A stretch of 64,000 nucleotides of DNA from Nostoc sp. NMS8 (GCF_017115045.1 NZ_JABXKK010000048.1:62001-126000); one strand, 5' to 3'. Shown: positions 1 through 9,537, counted from the first letter of the stretch. The notes: generated from the sequence alone by a model not told the origin. Numbers and translations are program-made.

Positions 1-416
1 GTAGGTAAAAACTAAAATAATTACCAAATAAATTGGTAAATAGAGCCTGGTATGACAATTAAAATATAAAAAATAAATTATCTGTGATTTTTAGTAATGA
101 TTCAGGAGTCATAATTCTGGATTCAGAATAATTAAATAATCAGGGGAAAATTTCATAAATCAATATAACAATTATCATAAATTAATTTTATATTTTTACT
201 TTTAAGTGCTGAATTTTTACCTTTTCCAATAGGGGGAAAAAATGACTATTATTTTCAGTGCATAACCTATAAAAAAAAGTGACTGACCTTCTCCTTCTAA
301 AGACGCAAGCGCGAACATCCGAAAAAGTCACTTTTATATTGTTCACGCCTTGCATCTCTCCAAGGTAAGTGGATTTAGAAAACAAGGCTGGTTACTTTTT
401 TTGCTCTAATGCACCA
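1..416. other. AT-rich intergenic stretch
   Basis: No gene could be supported here. The stretch is AT-rich. The only structure noticed is a pair of 9-base arms, AAAAGTGAC near 277-285 and GTCACTTTT near 327-335, about 40 bases apart. They could form a long imperfect hairpin downstream of the minus-strand PEP-CTERM gene. There is no strong U-run, so it is not called as a terminator. Confidence 0.4.
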
Positions 417-1091
417 CTAGCTAATTGCCTTCTTTTTCTTCAGCCATAATCCCAGCAAGCCTGCAATTGCTATTCCTCCTAGATTGAATGGTTCGGGTAC
501 AGGCTTAACACTCACAGTATCTAAGGATAAAATTGCGCGTCTATCCACAGCTCCAAACTTTAACTCTGTGGATGATGTGTCTGCTGTGAAATTGAACTTA
601 TATGGCGTGTATGGTTGAAAATCAATATTTTTTTGATCGAAAACATTTTTTCCCCCTACAAATGTTTGGAACTGATTATCAATATCTGGTTCCTCAGCTA
701 TAGATGCTAAATAGTAACTCAGTTCGTATTCTTGACCAGGTTTTGTAGAAAGCGTCTGTGATATGTAGCTGAGGTCTATAAATCCACCAATTTTTAAACC
801 CTGATTATTACTTTGAGGGAAGTTGCTAATTCTAGTCCCTGATATATCTATCGGATTACCAGACTTAGTCCATCCTGTAATATTAGGATTTGGAGCGGTG
901 GGATCGTTAGGATCTACGAGGGGGTCAAGTTCAAATCCTCCGTTAAAAACAATGTCACTAGGATCTGGAACCCAGTTATGATCGTAATTTGCTTGCGCTA
1001 CTGGAATATAAGTACCAGTAATCACAGCAGTACTAGCTAAGGTAGTAGTAAAACCAAAAGCAATTATTGAAAGTTTTTTAGTTAATTTCAT
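417..1091 (-). CDS. PEP-CTERM sorting-domain secreted protein
   Basis: A secreted protein of about 224 residues. The N-terminus is a signal peptide: basic MKLTKK, then a hydrophobic run ending at a VAQA cleavage site. The C-terminus is a textbook PEP-CTERM signal: VPEP, a hydrophobic helix (GGIAIAGLLGLWL), then a lysine cluster. Such signals are processed by exosortase, giving surface or exopolysaccharide association. The middle resembles the galactose-binding-like (DUF642-like) domains common in these proteins. ATG at 1091 is preferred because GGAG lies about 9 bases upstream; an in-frame TTG at 1106 overlaps that ribosome site. The next gene upstream on the same strand is a paralogue. The ligand is unknown. 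Confidence 0.8.
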   Translation of the reverse strand: MKLTKKLSIIAFGFTTTLASTAVITGTYIPVAQANYDHNWVPDPSDIVFNGGFELDPLVDPNDPTAPNPNITGWTKSGNPIDISGTRISNFPQSNNQGLKIGGFIDLSYISQTLSTKPGQEYELSYYLASIAEEPDIDNQFQTFVGGKNVFDQKNIDFQPYTPYKFNFTADTSSTELKFGAVDRRAILSLDTVSVKPVPEPFNLGGIAIAGLLGLWLKKKKAIS

Positions 1092-1364
1092 GAAACTTGA
1101 CTCCAAAATAATTCCAATTTACGGCAATTATAACAAATTGATAATTACATTTATGCTGGCTCTAAGTAGTGTCAATAAAGCTGAAGTTTGACTCTAGTTT
1201 ATAAGAGTTTGCTATTGATATAAATGATAATTCATATACTTTAAGACAATCTCTTTATAAACTCATGATTGAGTTTTTCTCAGATAAATTTCAGTGGCAT
1301 TCTCGACATTATAGAGCCAGATATGGCAGGTCTATGGTTTAGTCATCCTGCGATAGTTTTATCC

Positions 1365-1979
1365 TTAAGGTTCAGGTACAGATTTGACACTCACATCATC
1401 CAAGAATAAAAACGCATACTTGACTTTGTAACCAAACTTTATCTCTGTAGATTCTCCTTTCGCTTTGAAAGATATGGTTGTTGGCGCGTATGGTTGAAAA
1501 GCAGTATTTTTATCATTACTAAACTTCTTCCCACCAATAAAGACCTGAAATTTATTTTTCACATCAGGTGCTTCCTCTATGGATGCGAAATAGTAAGTAA
1601 GTGTGTAGTACTGACCCTTAACTGTAGGGATAGTCTGTGATATGTAGCTAATCTCAGGAGATCCAGCTATCGAACTCAGCGATAACCCTTGATTACCAAA
1701 GTTAGGAAAATTACTAATTCTAATACCCGATATATTAACACCAGGTGTGTCCGCCGGATTGAAAGGCTCAGACTTAGTCCATCCTGTAATATTAGGATTT
1801 GGAGCGGTGGGATTGTTAGGATCTATGAGAGGGTCGCTTTCAAAGCTTCCGTTCGTAATCAGTTCTGGTCCTCCTCCTGTTTGTGCTACTGCTTTATAAG
1901 CATTGGTAATCACAGCAGTACTAACTAAGGCAGTGGTCAAACTACAAACAGTAATTGAGAGTTTTTTAGTGAGCTTCAC
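1365..1979 (-). CDS. Paralogue of the PEP-CTERM protein, truncated at its sorting signal
   Basis: About 204 residues, clearly paralogous to the gene at 417-1091: both share TAPNPNITGWTKS, RISNFP and SYISQT in order, and the same signal-peptide plan. The reading frame stops immediately after SVPEP. The transmembrane helix and basic tail expected after VPEP are therefore missing, and no continuation is visible in the 40 bases downstream. It would be exported but could not be anchored or sorted like its sister. GTG at 1979 is the likely start, because GGAG is about 9 bases upstream exactly as in the sister gene. It may be a secreted variant or an early pseudogene. Confidence 0.65.
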   Translation of the reverse strand: MKLTKKLSITVCSLTTALVSTAVITNAYKAVAQTGGGPELITNGSFESDPLIDPNNPTAPNPNITGWTKSEPFNPADTPGVNISGIRISNFPNFGNQGLSLSSIAGSPEISYISQTIPTVKGQYYTLTYYFASIEEAPDVKNKFQVFIGGKKFSNDKNTAFQPYAPTTISFKAKGESTEIKFGYKVKYAFLFLDDVSVKSVPEP

Positions 1980-2041
1980 AAGACATGACTCCAAATAGTT
2001 TAAAATTCACGACAACGACTACTTGATTTGCTTTGTAGTGA

Positions 2042-2890
2042 TTAAGGCGCAAGAAACCCATAGGTGTTTATGAAGATGTTCTGGGCAGTACTACCACTTA
2101 AGTAAGTAGAAAAAGTCTGTGCTGCTGTGCGAGTTGTACCTGTACTTCTGGTGAGTATACCCAGTGGATAGACAATAGCCTCGCTGTCTGAGGTGAGGGC
2201 AGTGTCTACAACTCTTACCTTATTAGAAATAAGAGCATCAGTTCTGTAAACAAAACCTGCGTCAATAACCTTATTGTTAAGAGTTTTGTTTTCAACACCA
2301 GTCAAAACGGTACGCACATTGCTTCCAAGAACCAATTTGGGCTGGACAGTATTGAAAATACCTCGTTTTGTAAGAACTTGTTTGGCATAATCCCCTGCTG
2401 GTACAACTGGCGGAGTACCTGTATAGTCACCTATAGCAATGCCTCTAATATTAGCGTTGGTTAAACCAGGGATGTTGCTGAGAGCAGCACTACCGGGACT
2501 AGGAGATGTCGTCGGGGCAATCAAAACTAGACGATTTCTGACAATATTCTTACGGCTACCTGAAACCAATTTACCCTGACTCTGCAAGGCATCTATTTGG
2601 TCGTTGGCAGCAGAAATGAAAATATCTGCTGTACCTCCGTTTTGTATTTGCTGATACAAAGTACCTGAAGCACCGAATGTATAAGTAATGGTGATACCTG
2701 GGTTAGCATTTTGAAACTGAGTTTTAATGCTATTGAGTGCATTCGTTAAGCTGACAGCCGCATACACGTTAACGTTGGTTGCAGATGCGGCTGGTGATAA
2801 ATTGACAAACTGCCAGCCTATTACCAGCATCATGCTGGTAACTGCCGTAGCCATCCAAGTAATAAATCTTCTTCTGTTCATGAAATTCAT
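2042..2890 (-). CDS. modA: Molybdate ABC transporter substrate-binding protein
   Basis: 282 residues of the periplasmic molybdate-binding protein family (type II solute-binding fold). After an N-terminal NRRRFITW twin-arginine-like stretch and a hydrophobic helix come family features: VYAAVSLTNAL, TFGASGTLYQQI, GGTADIFISA and VIDAGFVYRTDA. The family captures molybdate or tungstate outside the inner membrane and delivers it to ModB/ModC. No permease or ATPase gene lies nearby, so the rest of the transporter must be encoded elsewhere. The twin arginines suggest possible Tat export, but Sec export cannot be excluded. Length is a little above the usual 250-260 residues because of the long N-terminal segment. 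Confidence 0.85.
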   Translation of the reverse strand: MNFMNRRRFITWMATAVTSMMLVIGWQFVNLSPAASATNVNVYAAVSLTNALNSIKTQFQNANPGITITYTFGASGTLYQQIQNGGTADIFISAANDQIDALQSQGKLVSGSRKNIVRNRLVLIAPTTSPSPGSAALSNIPGLTNANIRGIAIGDYTGTPPVVPAGDYAKQVLTKRGIFNTVQPKLVLGSNVRTVLTGVENKTLNNKVIDAGFVYRTDALISNKVRVVDTALTSDSEAIVYPLGILTRSTGTTRTAAQTFSTYLSGSTAQNIFINTYGFLAP

Positions 2891-3627
2891 AGTTTTGGGA
2901 AAATAGTACCTAAAAGTTTGATTGTTGACATACCTGACTTAGGCACAGGCGAGCGAAAAAGCATATAAATGGCAGAGGTAGAGAATATGGATAAATGGGA
3001 GTTAGAGAGGCGTTTAGCGTAAGTCTTACGCACAAGAAATTCTTGGAAATAAATGGCCGATCGCAATTGCTAAAAGCATTGGTGTAATGAGCCGTTTATT
3101 ATTTCCAAGTAGAATCACACAAACAGCGAGTGAAATGTATTTAGTGATGAAATAATATCAGTTAAATATGCACACTACCAACATTTTTGGTTATTAAACC
3201 CTGACAAAAAGCTAAGGCAACCGCATACAAATCCTGAAAAAACCCTGAGTTCCTGAACTTAGCATCAATTATGCTATAAAAATACCAGATAATTCTTAAA
3301 TATCTAAAACCCTGTTTTTACCAACAAAGTAGTTTTAATTATCGTTGCTACTAATTTTTTGGTAATAAAGGGCTGCATTGATCTAGCGAACAGCGATCGC
3401 TCCCTACTACTGTGTAAAAAAAGAGCGATGCTTGCGGCGATAAACTACGCATCCAGCAACTCATCCGCCTGGACAATGTACATATAATTCTTTATTTGTA
3501 TAAAAATATATATAATCTTTGATTGTATCAATAAAAAAAATGATTTAACATACATCTAACGATAGATAGATTTTATTAAAAAAACAGTTTAGATTTGTAA
3601 CAAGTTACACAGAACTAGGTAAAACAC
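2891..3627. other. Long intergenic region between modA and the fasciclin gene
   Basis: No intact gene. On the minus strand, about 3026-3157, an open stretch without a start codon encodes roughly 43 residues with a hydrophobic core (ITPMLLAIAIGHLFP). It may be the remnant of a membrane protein, but no family is recognised. A HIP1 octamer lies near 3395. The 150 bases before 3628 are very AT-rich and probably contain the fasciclin promoter. Confidence 0.35.
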
Positions 3628-4029
3628 ATGGCCAACATAATTGACACTGCCACTAACAATGGTTCTTTCACGACATTAGTTGCAGCAATCCAAGCAGCTG
3701 GTCTGGTAGATACACTTAAAGGCCCTGGGCCATTCACCGTCTTCGCACCCACTGACGAAGCGTTTAACAAGCTTCCAGCAGGTACAGTAGACGCATTACT
3801 GAAAGATCCTGCAAAGCTGAAGCAAATCTTGACCTATCATGTTGTCTCAGGCAAGGTACTGGCTGCTGATGTAGTCAAACTGAAGACAGCTACAACAGTT
3901 CAAGGTTCAGATGTAAAAATTGACGCATCTAACGGCGTTAAGATCAATGATGCAACAGTTGCAACACCAGATGTTGCTGCTGATAACGGTGTTATCCACG
4001 TCATTGACACAGTTTTGATTCCTGCATAA
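3628..4029 (+). CDS. Fasciclin (FAS1) domain protein
   Basis: 133 residues forming a single FAS1 domain. Visible family features are [17 protein letters not shown] (the H1-like region), [14 protein letters not shown], and the C-terminal [16 protein letters not shown]1 domains mediate adhesion or protein-protein contacts and are usually secreted. This protein has no signal peptide, so it either acts in the cytoplasm or leaves by a non-classical route. It is followed by a strong hairpin at 4132-4168 and looks monocistronic. AT-rich upstream sequence suggests its own promoter. Length is typical for single-domain cyanobacterial members. Confidence 0.9.
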   Translation: MANIIDTATNNGSFTTLVAAIQAAGLVDTLKGPGPFTVFAPTDEAFNKLPAGTVDALLKDPAKLKQILTYHVVSGKVLAADVVKLKTATTVQGSDVKIDASNGVKINDATVATPDVAADNGVIHVIDTVLIPA

Positions 4030-4131
4030 GCAAGCTTCAGAATAGCAAATGCTATTTTTGGGGCGGCGACTACCTATAGTCGTTTCTTCATTACAGCCTG
4101 GTTGGATGTTTTTTAATAAATACCAACTACC

Positions 4132-4168
4132 AATAAATCCATCTAGACACTATCTAGATGGATTTATT
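4132..4168 (+). terminator. Long perfect hairpin after the fasciclin gene
   Basis: A perfect 16-base inverted repeat, AATAAATCCATCTAGA and its complement, separated by a 5-base loop (CACTA) and followed by TGTTT. It lies about 100 bases after the fasciclin stop codon. It fits a factor-independent terminator, although the stem is AT-rich. The convergent sfsA gene ends further downstream, so it could act in both directions. Confidence 0.6.
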
Positions 4169-4311
4169 GTTTCATGCATGTAGAGAGGTTGCAATTGCTA
4201 GTCTCTCTTATAGCAGGGGACTGGGGACTGGGTTGAAAGTCTGTTTGTATATAGGTTTTATCATCAATTAATGTCCTAACCTCCTTGTCCGTTGCTATAA
4301 ATTAGATATAA

Positions 4312-5037
4312 TCAAATTTTTAGTTTTGCTAAACCCAAATAACGGATACCTTCGGGGGAAATGTCAAAACGGCAAGGTAATACTTCTAAACCGAGAGCGA
4401 TCGCATCGCGTAATAATTTACCATATATAGGATCTGTGCGATCGCCAGGAGAGAACTCAATACAATCACCTCGATTGATAAAGTAAAGCATCACTGCGCG
4501 AGTTAAAGGTAGTAGCGCCATTAGTTCTCGCAAGTGCTTTTGCCCTCTTGTAGTCTCCGTGTCAGGAAATAGGGCTAATCTCCCTTCAGACAAAGTTGTA
4601 TTTTTTACTTCTAAATAAATCGGGCGTTCTTCATCACTCCCCGTCAAGAAAAAATCCACTCGACTTTTTTTGTCTAATCCATAAACCACCTCGCCCTTAA
4701 TTTGACTATAGTTGCCCAATTCTGGGAAAAGGTGTTTCGCCAAAGCTAGCTTTACCACCCGATTGGGCAAAAACGTATTTATACCTACCCAAGTCGGCTC
4801 GTTGTCATGTACCTGAATTAGTTCTAAAGTGTAAGCCAATTTGCGGTTAAGATTATCACTTTTGGAAAGCTGTACCGCACTTTCGGGAGTCGATACTCCA
4901 GTCATTGGCCCTGTATTGGGACAGTGTGCTGTCACTATCTCGCCAGAAGTAAGTTGAACATCTGCAAAAAACCGCTTGTAACGCTTGAGTAAAATACCAG
5001 GATACAAAGGCGGGTAACGGTAAAGCCAATCGATCAT
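4312..5037 (-). CDS. sfsA: DNA/RNA nuclease SfsA
   Basis: 241 residues, matching the usual length of SfsA. The N-terminal part (PPLYPGILLKRYKRFFADV, VTAHCPNTGPM) is the OB-like nucleic-acid-binding half. The C-terminal part carries the PD-(D/E)XK-like nuclease core, seen as SRVDFFL followed by YLEVKNTTL. The name comes from sugar fermentation stimulation in E. coli; the protein is now described as a nuclease. The gene stands alone on the minus strand. Confidence 0.9.
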   Translation of the reverse strand: MIDWLYRYPPLYPGILLKRYKRFFADVQLTSGEIVTAHCPNTGPMTGVSTPESAVQLSKSDNLNRKLAYTLELIQVHDNEPTWVGINTFLPNRVVKLALAKHLFPELGNYSQIKGEVVYGLDKKSRVDFFLTGSDEERPIYLEVKNTTLSEGRLALFPDTETTRGQKHLRELMALLPLTRAVMLYFINRGDCIEFSPGDRTDPIYGKLLRDAIALGLEVLPCRFDISPEGIRYLGLAKLKI

Positions 5038-5158
5038 TATGGAACCTTGTTGCTGCTAGTAGATATATAGATATAGCAGCGATTGTTTCGGCTGACATTT
5101 AATTCTCAAACAATGTTAGCGCGATGCCTACGAGGGGCTACGCTTACGCTCTTTTTTC

Positions 5159-5185
5159 GGTGCGTTATCTTACTGTTAACGCACC
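5159..5185 (-). terminator. Hairpin after the aminotransferase gene
   Basis: GGTGCGTTA and its perfect complement TAACGCACC, separated by 9 bases, lie just downstream of the aminotransferase stop codon. The stem is stable, but the 3' flank on the minus strand is A-rich rather than U-rich, so it is only a possible transcript-end hairpin. Confidence 0.35.
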
Positions 5186-5199
5186 TGATGACACAAAAG

Positions 5200-6348
5200 C
5201 TACTTAGGTAAAACTTGCCGCAGCGCTGCTAAAAGTTGGTCAACACTTTCTTTACGACTATTAAAGCCCATCAATCCGACGCGCCAAACAAGACCCGCGA
5301 GTTCGCCAAGACCACCCCCAATTTCAATATTATATTCATTAAGTAACTGTCGTGCGATCGCTTTACCATCTACCCCGGCTGGAATGCGGACAGTGGTCAA
5401 CGTTGGTAGTCTATATTCTTGCTCAACATGCAAACTCAGCCCTAAGTTTTCCAACCCTTCCCAGAGATATTCTACGTTCTTTTGATGTCGCTGCCAGGAA
5501 TTTGCTAACCCCTCTTCTGCCAGTAAACGTAATGCTTCCCGCAAGGCATAGTATAAATTAATCGGTGCTGTGTGGTGATAGGTGCGTTCAGTACCCCAGT
5601 ACTTGCCCAGTAACGACATATCCAAATACCAGTTTGCAACCTTTGTTTGGCGCTGTTGCAATTTCTCAACTGCACGCGCACTCATTGTAAAAGGAGAAGC
5701 ACCTGGCGGGCAACCCAACCCTTTTTGACTGCAACTATAAGCTAAGTCAACTCCCCAAGCATCCAAAAATAAGGGGACACCACCCAAACTTGTCACCGTA
5801 TCTACCAGCAGCAGAGTACCAAATTCACGACACAAATCAGCTACCCCTTCCAACGGTTGACGTGCGCCGGTGGAAGTTTCAGCATGAACTAGAGCTAAGA
5901 TAGCTGGACGATGACTTTTTAAGGCAGTTTGCAGTTCATCAAGGCTGAAGACTTGTCCCCAAGGTTTAGTAATGGTTCGCACATCAGCACCATAACGTCC
6001 AGCCATATCCACAAGGCGATTACCGAAGTAACCAGTTACACCAATTAAAACCACATCATCGGGTTCTACAGCATTGGCGATGGTTGCTTCCATTGCAGCT
6101 GTTCCCGTACCGCTAACTGCAATGGTAAGTGAGTTTTCTGTTTGCCATACATAGCGTAGCAACGACTGAATTTCATCCATGAGTGCGAGAAAAGCTGGGT
6201 CAAGATGCCCAACAGGTGAGGTATTCATCGCTTGGAGAACTGTGGGATGGGCATTGGATGGGCCAGGCCCTAACAGTAGACGGGATGGGATTTCTAGCGG
6301 TGTGAGTTGCAAGCGCCCAGAGTCGTTAATTGAAATTGTTTGCGTCAT
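5200..6348 (-). CDS. Class V aminotransferase, alanine/serine--glyoxylate type
   Basis: 382 residues, PLP-dependent, fold type I class V. Family markers are LLLGPGPSNAHPTVLQA near the start, GVTGYFGNR, LVHAETSTGARQPLEG, LLVDTVTSLGGVPL, and SCSQKGLGCPPG, in which the lysine (about residue 207) is the expected Schiff-base lysine. The C-terminus ends with the usual GLGELAGLVWRVGLMG. The family transfers amino groups from alanine or serine to glyoxylate. In cyanobacteria this fits photorespiratory glycine formation. Substrate preference cannot be read from the sequence. The leader carries a 12-base palindrome at 6358-6369. Confidence 0.88.
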   Translation of the reverse strand: MTQTISINDSGRLQLTPLEIPSRLLLGPGPSNAHPTVLQAMNTSPVGHLDPAFLALMDEIQSLLRYVWQTENSLTIAVSGTGTAAMEATIANAVEPDDVVLIGVTGYFGNRLVDMAGRYGADVRTITKPWGQVFSLDELQTALKSHRPAILALVHAETSTGARQPLEGVADLCREFGTLLLVDTVTSLGGVPLFLDAWGVDLAYSCSQKGLGCPPGASPFTMSARAVEKLQQRQTKVANWYLDMSLLGKYWGTERTYHHTAPINLYYALREALRLLAEEGLANSWQRHQKNVEYLWEGLENLGLSLHVEQEYRLPTLTTVRIPAGVDGKAIARQLLNEYNIEIGGGLGELAGLVWRVGLMGFNSRKESVDQLLAALRQVLPK

Positions 6349-6462
6349 AATCTGTCTTCGTCTAGACGATACTTACAGGATCATATAGGAATCCGATTTC
6401 ATTCTTGAACTTACTTGCGTAGGAAGAGAACTCTTAACTGAGAACAGAACAGAAGCGAATAG

Positions 6463-6585
6463 ATGTACAAAGCAGATCATATTAGCCTGTTAAGCAATAA
6501 TGTTTTTGGCTTTGAGGATTTGGCAAATGGCGGCGATCGCAATTACAACGATTTGATTGTCCGAGTTAATTTGAATATTCCATAG
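6463..6585 (+). pseudogene. C-terminal remnant of a DUF4114-type protein
   Basis: A 40-residue open frame starting at ATG 6463 and ending at TAG encodes FGFEDLANGGDRNYNDLIV followed by RVNLNIP. This is the pattern of the end of DUF4114 domains in large secreted calcium-binding-like cyanobacterial proteins (F-E-D-x6-D-x-D/N-x-N-D-L). Nothing upstream continues the domain, so it is a tail left after deletion. A HIP1-like GGCGATCGC lies inside the motif. It occupies the otherwise empty stretch between the aminotransferase and the DUF1345 gene. Confidence 0.5.
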
Positions 6586-6843
6586 ATAGATGTATAGCCT
6601 GTAACTTTGATTGAGCAATGAATACAGGCTTTATTTTGAGAAAAAATCTAGTTAGATAGAGCGATCGCATCACCGATGTTTTAGTAAATATTTTTGTCCA
6701 CCTACTTGTGTGGATTCAGACCAAAACCAAATATTGCATAATTATTAGCTATCAAGACCAACAATTTTATATATAATTTGATATGGTATTTTACCGAAAA
6801 TTACGAATTAGTTAAACTCTGCGATCGCCATATTGCCATATTT

Positions 6844-7512
6844 GTGAGACTTAATTTATTTAAAAACTTTGACTCCCGCCCCCGACTAATCATTGCTGTC
6901 GGACTTGCTGTATTAGTTTCAGTAATCCTTCCCCAGTGGCTACACTTACCGACTCGCATTCTCTGCGCTTGGAACTCTGGTATTGACTTTTTCTTAGCCA
7001 TAACTTGGTGGAAAATGACCAGGGCGAACCCAGAAAAAATTCGCCGTTATGCTGAGAGTGAATATGAAGGACATTTGGCTATATTCATGCTGGTGATTGC
7101 TGCGGCTTGTGCAAGTGTTTTAGCTATTGGTTTTTTACTAACTGATAAAAAAGGGTTGTCTACAATTTTACTTACCCTACATGTCGTACTTTCAATTATG
7201 ACCATTGTCGGTTCTTGGCTACTAGTACATACGATGTTTGCAGTGCAATATGCACATAGCTATTACAAATATATTAATCATAATTACAGTGAAGAAATCA
7301 TCGGAGGTTTAGATTTTCCTAATAACGACTATCCAGACTACTGGGAATTTTTATATTATTCTTTTGTAATTGGTATGACTAGCCAAGTTTCAGATGTGGA
7401 GACAAGATCGCGCGAGATGAGGCGCTTGACTCTGTTACACAGTATATTATCCTTCTTTTTCAATACCACTATTTTAGCGATGAGTATTAATATTATTGCA
7501 TCGCTGATTTAA
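6844..7512 (+). CDS. DUF1345 family membrane protein
   Basis: An integral membrane protein of about 222 residues with four to five hydrophobic helices: LIIAVGLAVLVSVILP, IFMLVIAAACASVLAIGFLL, ILLTLHVVLSIMTIVGSWLLV, and a C-terminal helix after LLHSILSFFFN. DUF1345 hallmarks are VHTMFAVQYAHSYY, then YPDYWEFLYYSFVIGMTSQVSD. The function of the family is unknown. The frame is open back to a TTG at 6778, but GTG at 6844 gives the usual short basic N-terminus (RLNLFKN) and is preferred. No operon partner is evident. Confidence 0.75.
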   Translation: MRLNLFKNFDSRPRLIIAVGLAVLVSVILPQWLHLPTRILCAWNSGIDFFLAITWWKMTRANPEKIRRYAESEYEGHLAIFMLVIAAACASVLAIGFLLTDKKGLSTILLTLHVVLSIMTIVGSWLLVHTMFAVQYAHSYYKYINHNYSEEIIGGLDFPNNDYPDYWEFLYYSFVIGMTSQVSDVETRSREMRRLTLLHSILSFFFNTTILAMSINIIASLI

Positions 7513-7869
7513 AAATTGCTTGACTTTTTTTAATTAAAAATTAAGAAGAAAAATAAACACAAGAAATTTTTAAATTCCAAATTGTAAAAGAAGAAGTAAT
7601 TAATTAAAGCCTCAGATGCAAACGCAATAGTTGCAGCATTCATTGACTGTTGCCCTGCTAAACCGAGAATACTTACTGGTAGTCCTTGTAGTGTTGATAA
7701 TTCCACGGTCAACTATCCCACTTATAGATTTCAGTATATTACACCAGTAGGATGGTAATGAGGACATCATCAATGAATGCTAATAGGAACCATTATAAAA
7801 ATAATTTGATTTCGAGGAAATCTAGTTAATATTAATTAGTTGAAGTAAAAATATCTGATTAAAATCTTC

Positions 7870-9516
7870 ATGTTTGATTTTCATCGTTTGCGACTGCCAT
7901 CAAAATATTTCAATATTCTCATTACAGTACTAGCTTTTGTTTTATTTTTCTGGTTAACTCCTGTCGTTGCTCAAGCATTAACTAAAGCTCCTGTTATTTT
8001 GGATGGACAACAGCTTTTTCAGATCAGCGATTCTGGTCAGTATAGCGCTCAAGAACGGACAAATTTAATCAACTCACAACTAAAAAATGTGATTTCAGCT
8101 TCTGAGTCTATTCAAGTTAAAATTGAAAAACGCAACCAGCTACCTACTATTTTATTAAATGACCGCTATCTATTAACAGTTACACAACAAGATACTTTAC
8201 CAGGTAGTACACTCGATGAGCAGGCTCACATTTGGGCGCAGCAAATTGAAGGAGCCTTACAGCAAGCTCATTTAGAGCGAACTAGAACCTATCTTCAACA
8301 AACAAGTTTTATAGCAGCAGCAATTTTACTCATAACTGTGGGATTTAGTTGGCTATTGGGATGGATTAAGCATCAATTTATCCGAGTAGCTTCATTTCGC
8401 TTAACTACTAGCAATGCCATACCTAATTCGGAAACGCTTAAAGTATTAGAATTATTTTTCAAATTAGTGTTGGCAAGTATGCGTATCGGGCTTTGGATGA
8501 GTGCGATTCTTTATATCACTAATCTCTTTCCTTTCACTCGTCAATGGAGCTACCAAATTTCAAATATCCTAATTACCAGTTTTACCTCACCTATTCTGAC
8601 ATTAGGAAAGAATCCTTACTCTCTTACTGAATTAATAATTTTGGTTGGTTTGTTGTTTGGCTTAGTTATCTTTGCTGGAACTTTAACCAATTTTTTACGT
8701 TCTCGGATTCTATCTTTTACTGGAATCAATCGTGGCGCTCAAGAAGCGATTATAGTACTTTTAAAATATGGTCTAATTTTTATTGGCACACTGGTACTGC
8801 TACAAATCTGGGGGCTTGACATTAGCTCTTTGACAATTTTAGCAAGTGCTTTAAGCGTTGGAATTGGCTTTGGTTTACAAGATATTGCTAAGAATTTTGG
8901 CAGTGGTTTAGTACTAGTATTTGAGCGTCCAATTCAGGTTGGAGATTTTGTGGAAGTTGGGGAATATACAGGTATTGTCGAACGAATCGGTGCCAGAAGT
9001 ACCGAGATTCGTACCCTTGACCACGTTTCAATTATTGTACCCAACTCTCGCTTCTTGGAAAAAGAAGTAATCAACTGGAGCCATCGCAACCCGATTTCTC
9101 GCCTTCATCTCCCCGTTGGCGTTGCCTACAGCTCAGATCCCAAAGCAGTGCAATCTGCTCTGTTAGAGGCTGCTTCTAAGCATCCCAATGTATTGCAGAC
9201 TCCTTTGCCTCTAGTACTGTTTAAAGACTTTGCCAACAACACCTTAAATTTTGAGTTATTAGTCTGGACTGCGGAACCTAATAAACAATTTTTGCTCAAA
9301 AGTGATTTATACTACATTATTTACGAAGTATTAAAGCAACAAAAAATTGAAATTCCTTTTGCTCAGTTAGATTTACATCTGCGTTCTGGTAAGTTGGAAT
9401 TTACGCCAGAAATGCAGTTAGCTTTAATACAGATGGTTGAACGATTATCAAATCAGGAGTCATGCATAGATTCAACCAATGCAATTGAAAGGGGCACAGA
9501 GGGTATAGATGCATGA
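7870..9516 (+). CDS. Mechanosensitive ion channel, MscS family
   Basis: 548 residues. The N-terminus is a signal or first helix (ILITVLAFVLFFWLTPVVAQA), followed by an extracytoplasmic region of about 120 residues and several transmembrane helices. The pore-lining helix and beta domain are clear around residues 320-390: GIGFGLQDIAKNFGSG, VFERPIQVGDFV, GARSTEIRTLD and IVPNSRFLEKEVINWSH. MscS channels open under membrane tension and release osmolytes during hypo-osmotic shock. The larger size and periplasmic extension place it with the bigger MscS-like proteins rather than the 286-residue E. coli MscS. Monocistronic by context. Confidence 0.9.
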   Translation: MFDFHRLRLPSKYFNILITVLAFVLFFWLTPVVAQALTKAPVILDGQQLFQISDSGQYSAQERTNLINSQLKNVISASESIQVKIEKRNQLPTILLNDRYLLTVTQQDTLPGSTLDEQAHIWAQQIEGALQQAHLERTRTYLQQTSFIAAAILLITVGFSWLLGWIKHQFIRVASFRLTTSNAIPNSETLKVLELFFKLVLASMRIGLWMSAILYITNLFPFTRQWSYQISNILITSFTSPILTLGKNPYSLTELIILVGLLFGLVIFAGTLTNFLRSRILSFTGINRGAQEAIIVLLKYGLIFIGTLVLLQIWGLDISSLTILASALSVGIGFGLQDIAKNFGSGLVLVFERPIQVGDFVEVGEYTGIVERIGARSTEIRTLDHVSIIVPNSRFLEKEVINWSHRNPISRLHLPVGVAYSSDPKAVQSALLEAASKHPNVLQTPLPLVLFKDFANNTLNFELLVWTAEPNKQFLLKSDLYYIIYEVLKQQKIEIPFAQLDLHLRSGKLEFTPEMQLALIQMVERLSNQESCIDSTNAIERGTEGIDA

Positions 9517-9537
9517 GCGCTTTGTAATAATGGGGGT

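Noticed and set aside
188..385. 65-residue minus-strand frame upstream of the first gene
   Set aside because: Low-complexity, no start context, overlaps a hairpin-like region; nothing protein-like.
1689..1928. Plus-strand frame opposite the second PEP-CTERM gene
   Set aside because: Antisense shadow of a gene with a clear signal peptide and paralogue.
7530..7712. 60-residue minus-strand frame after the DUF1345 gene
   Set aside because: Phe/Leu-rich tail from A/T runs, no ribosome site, no family resemblance.
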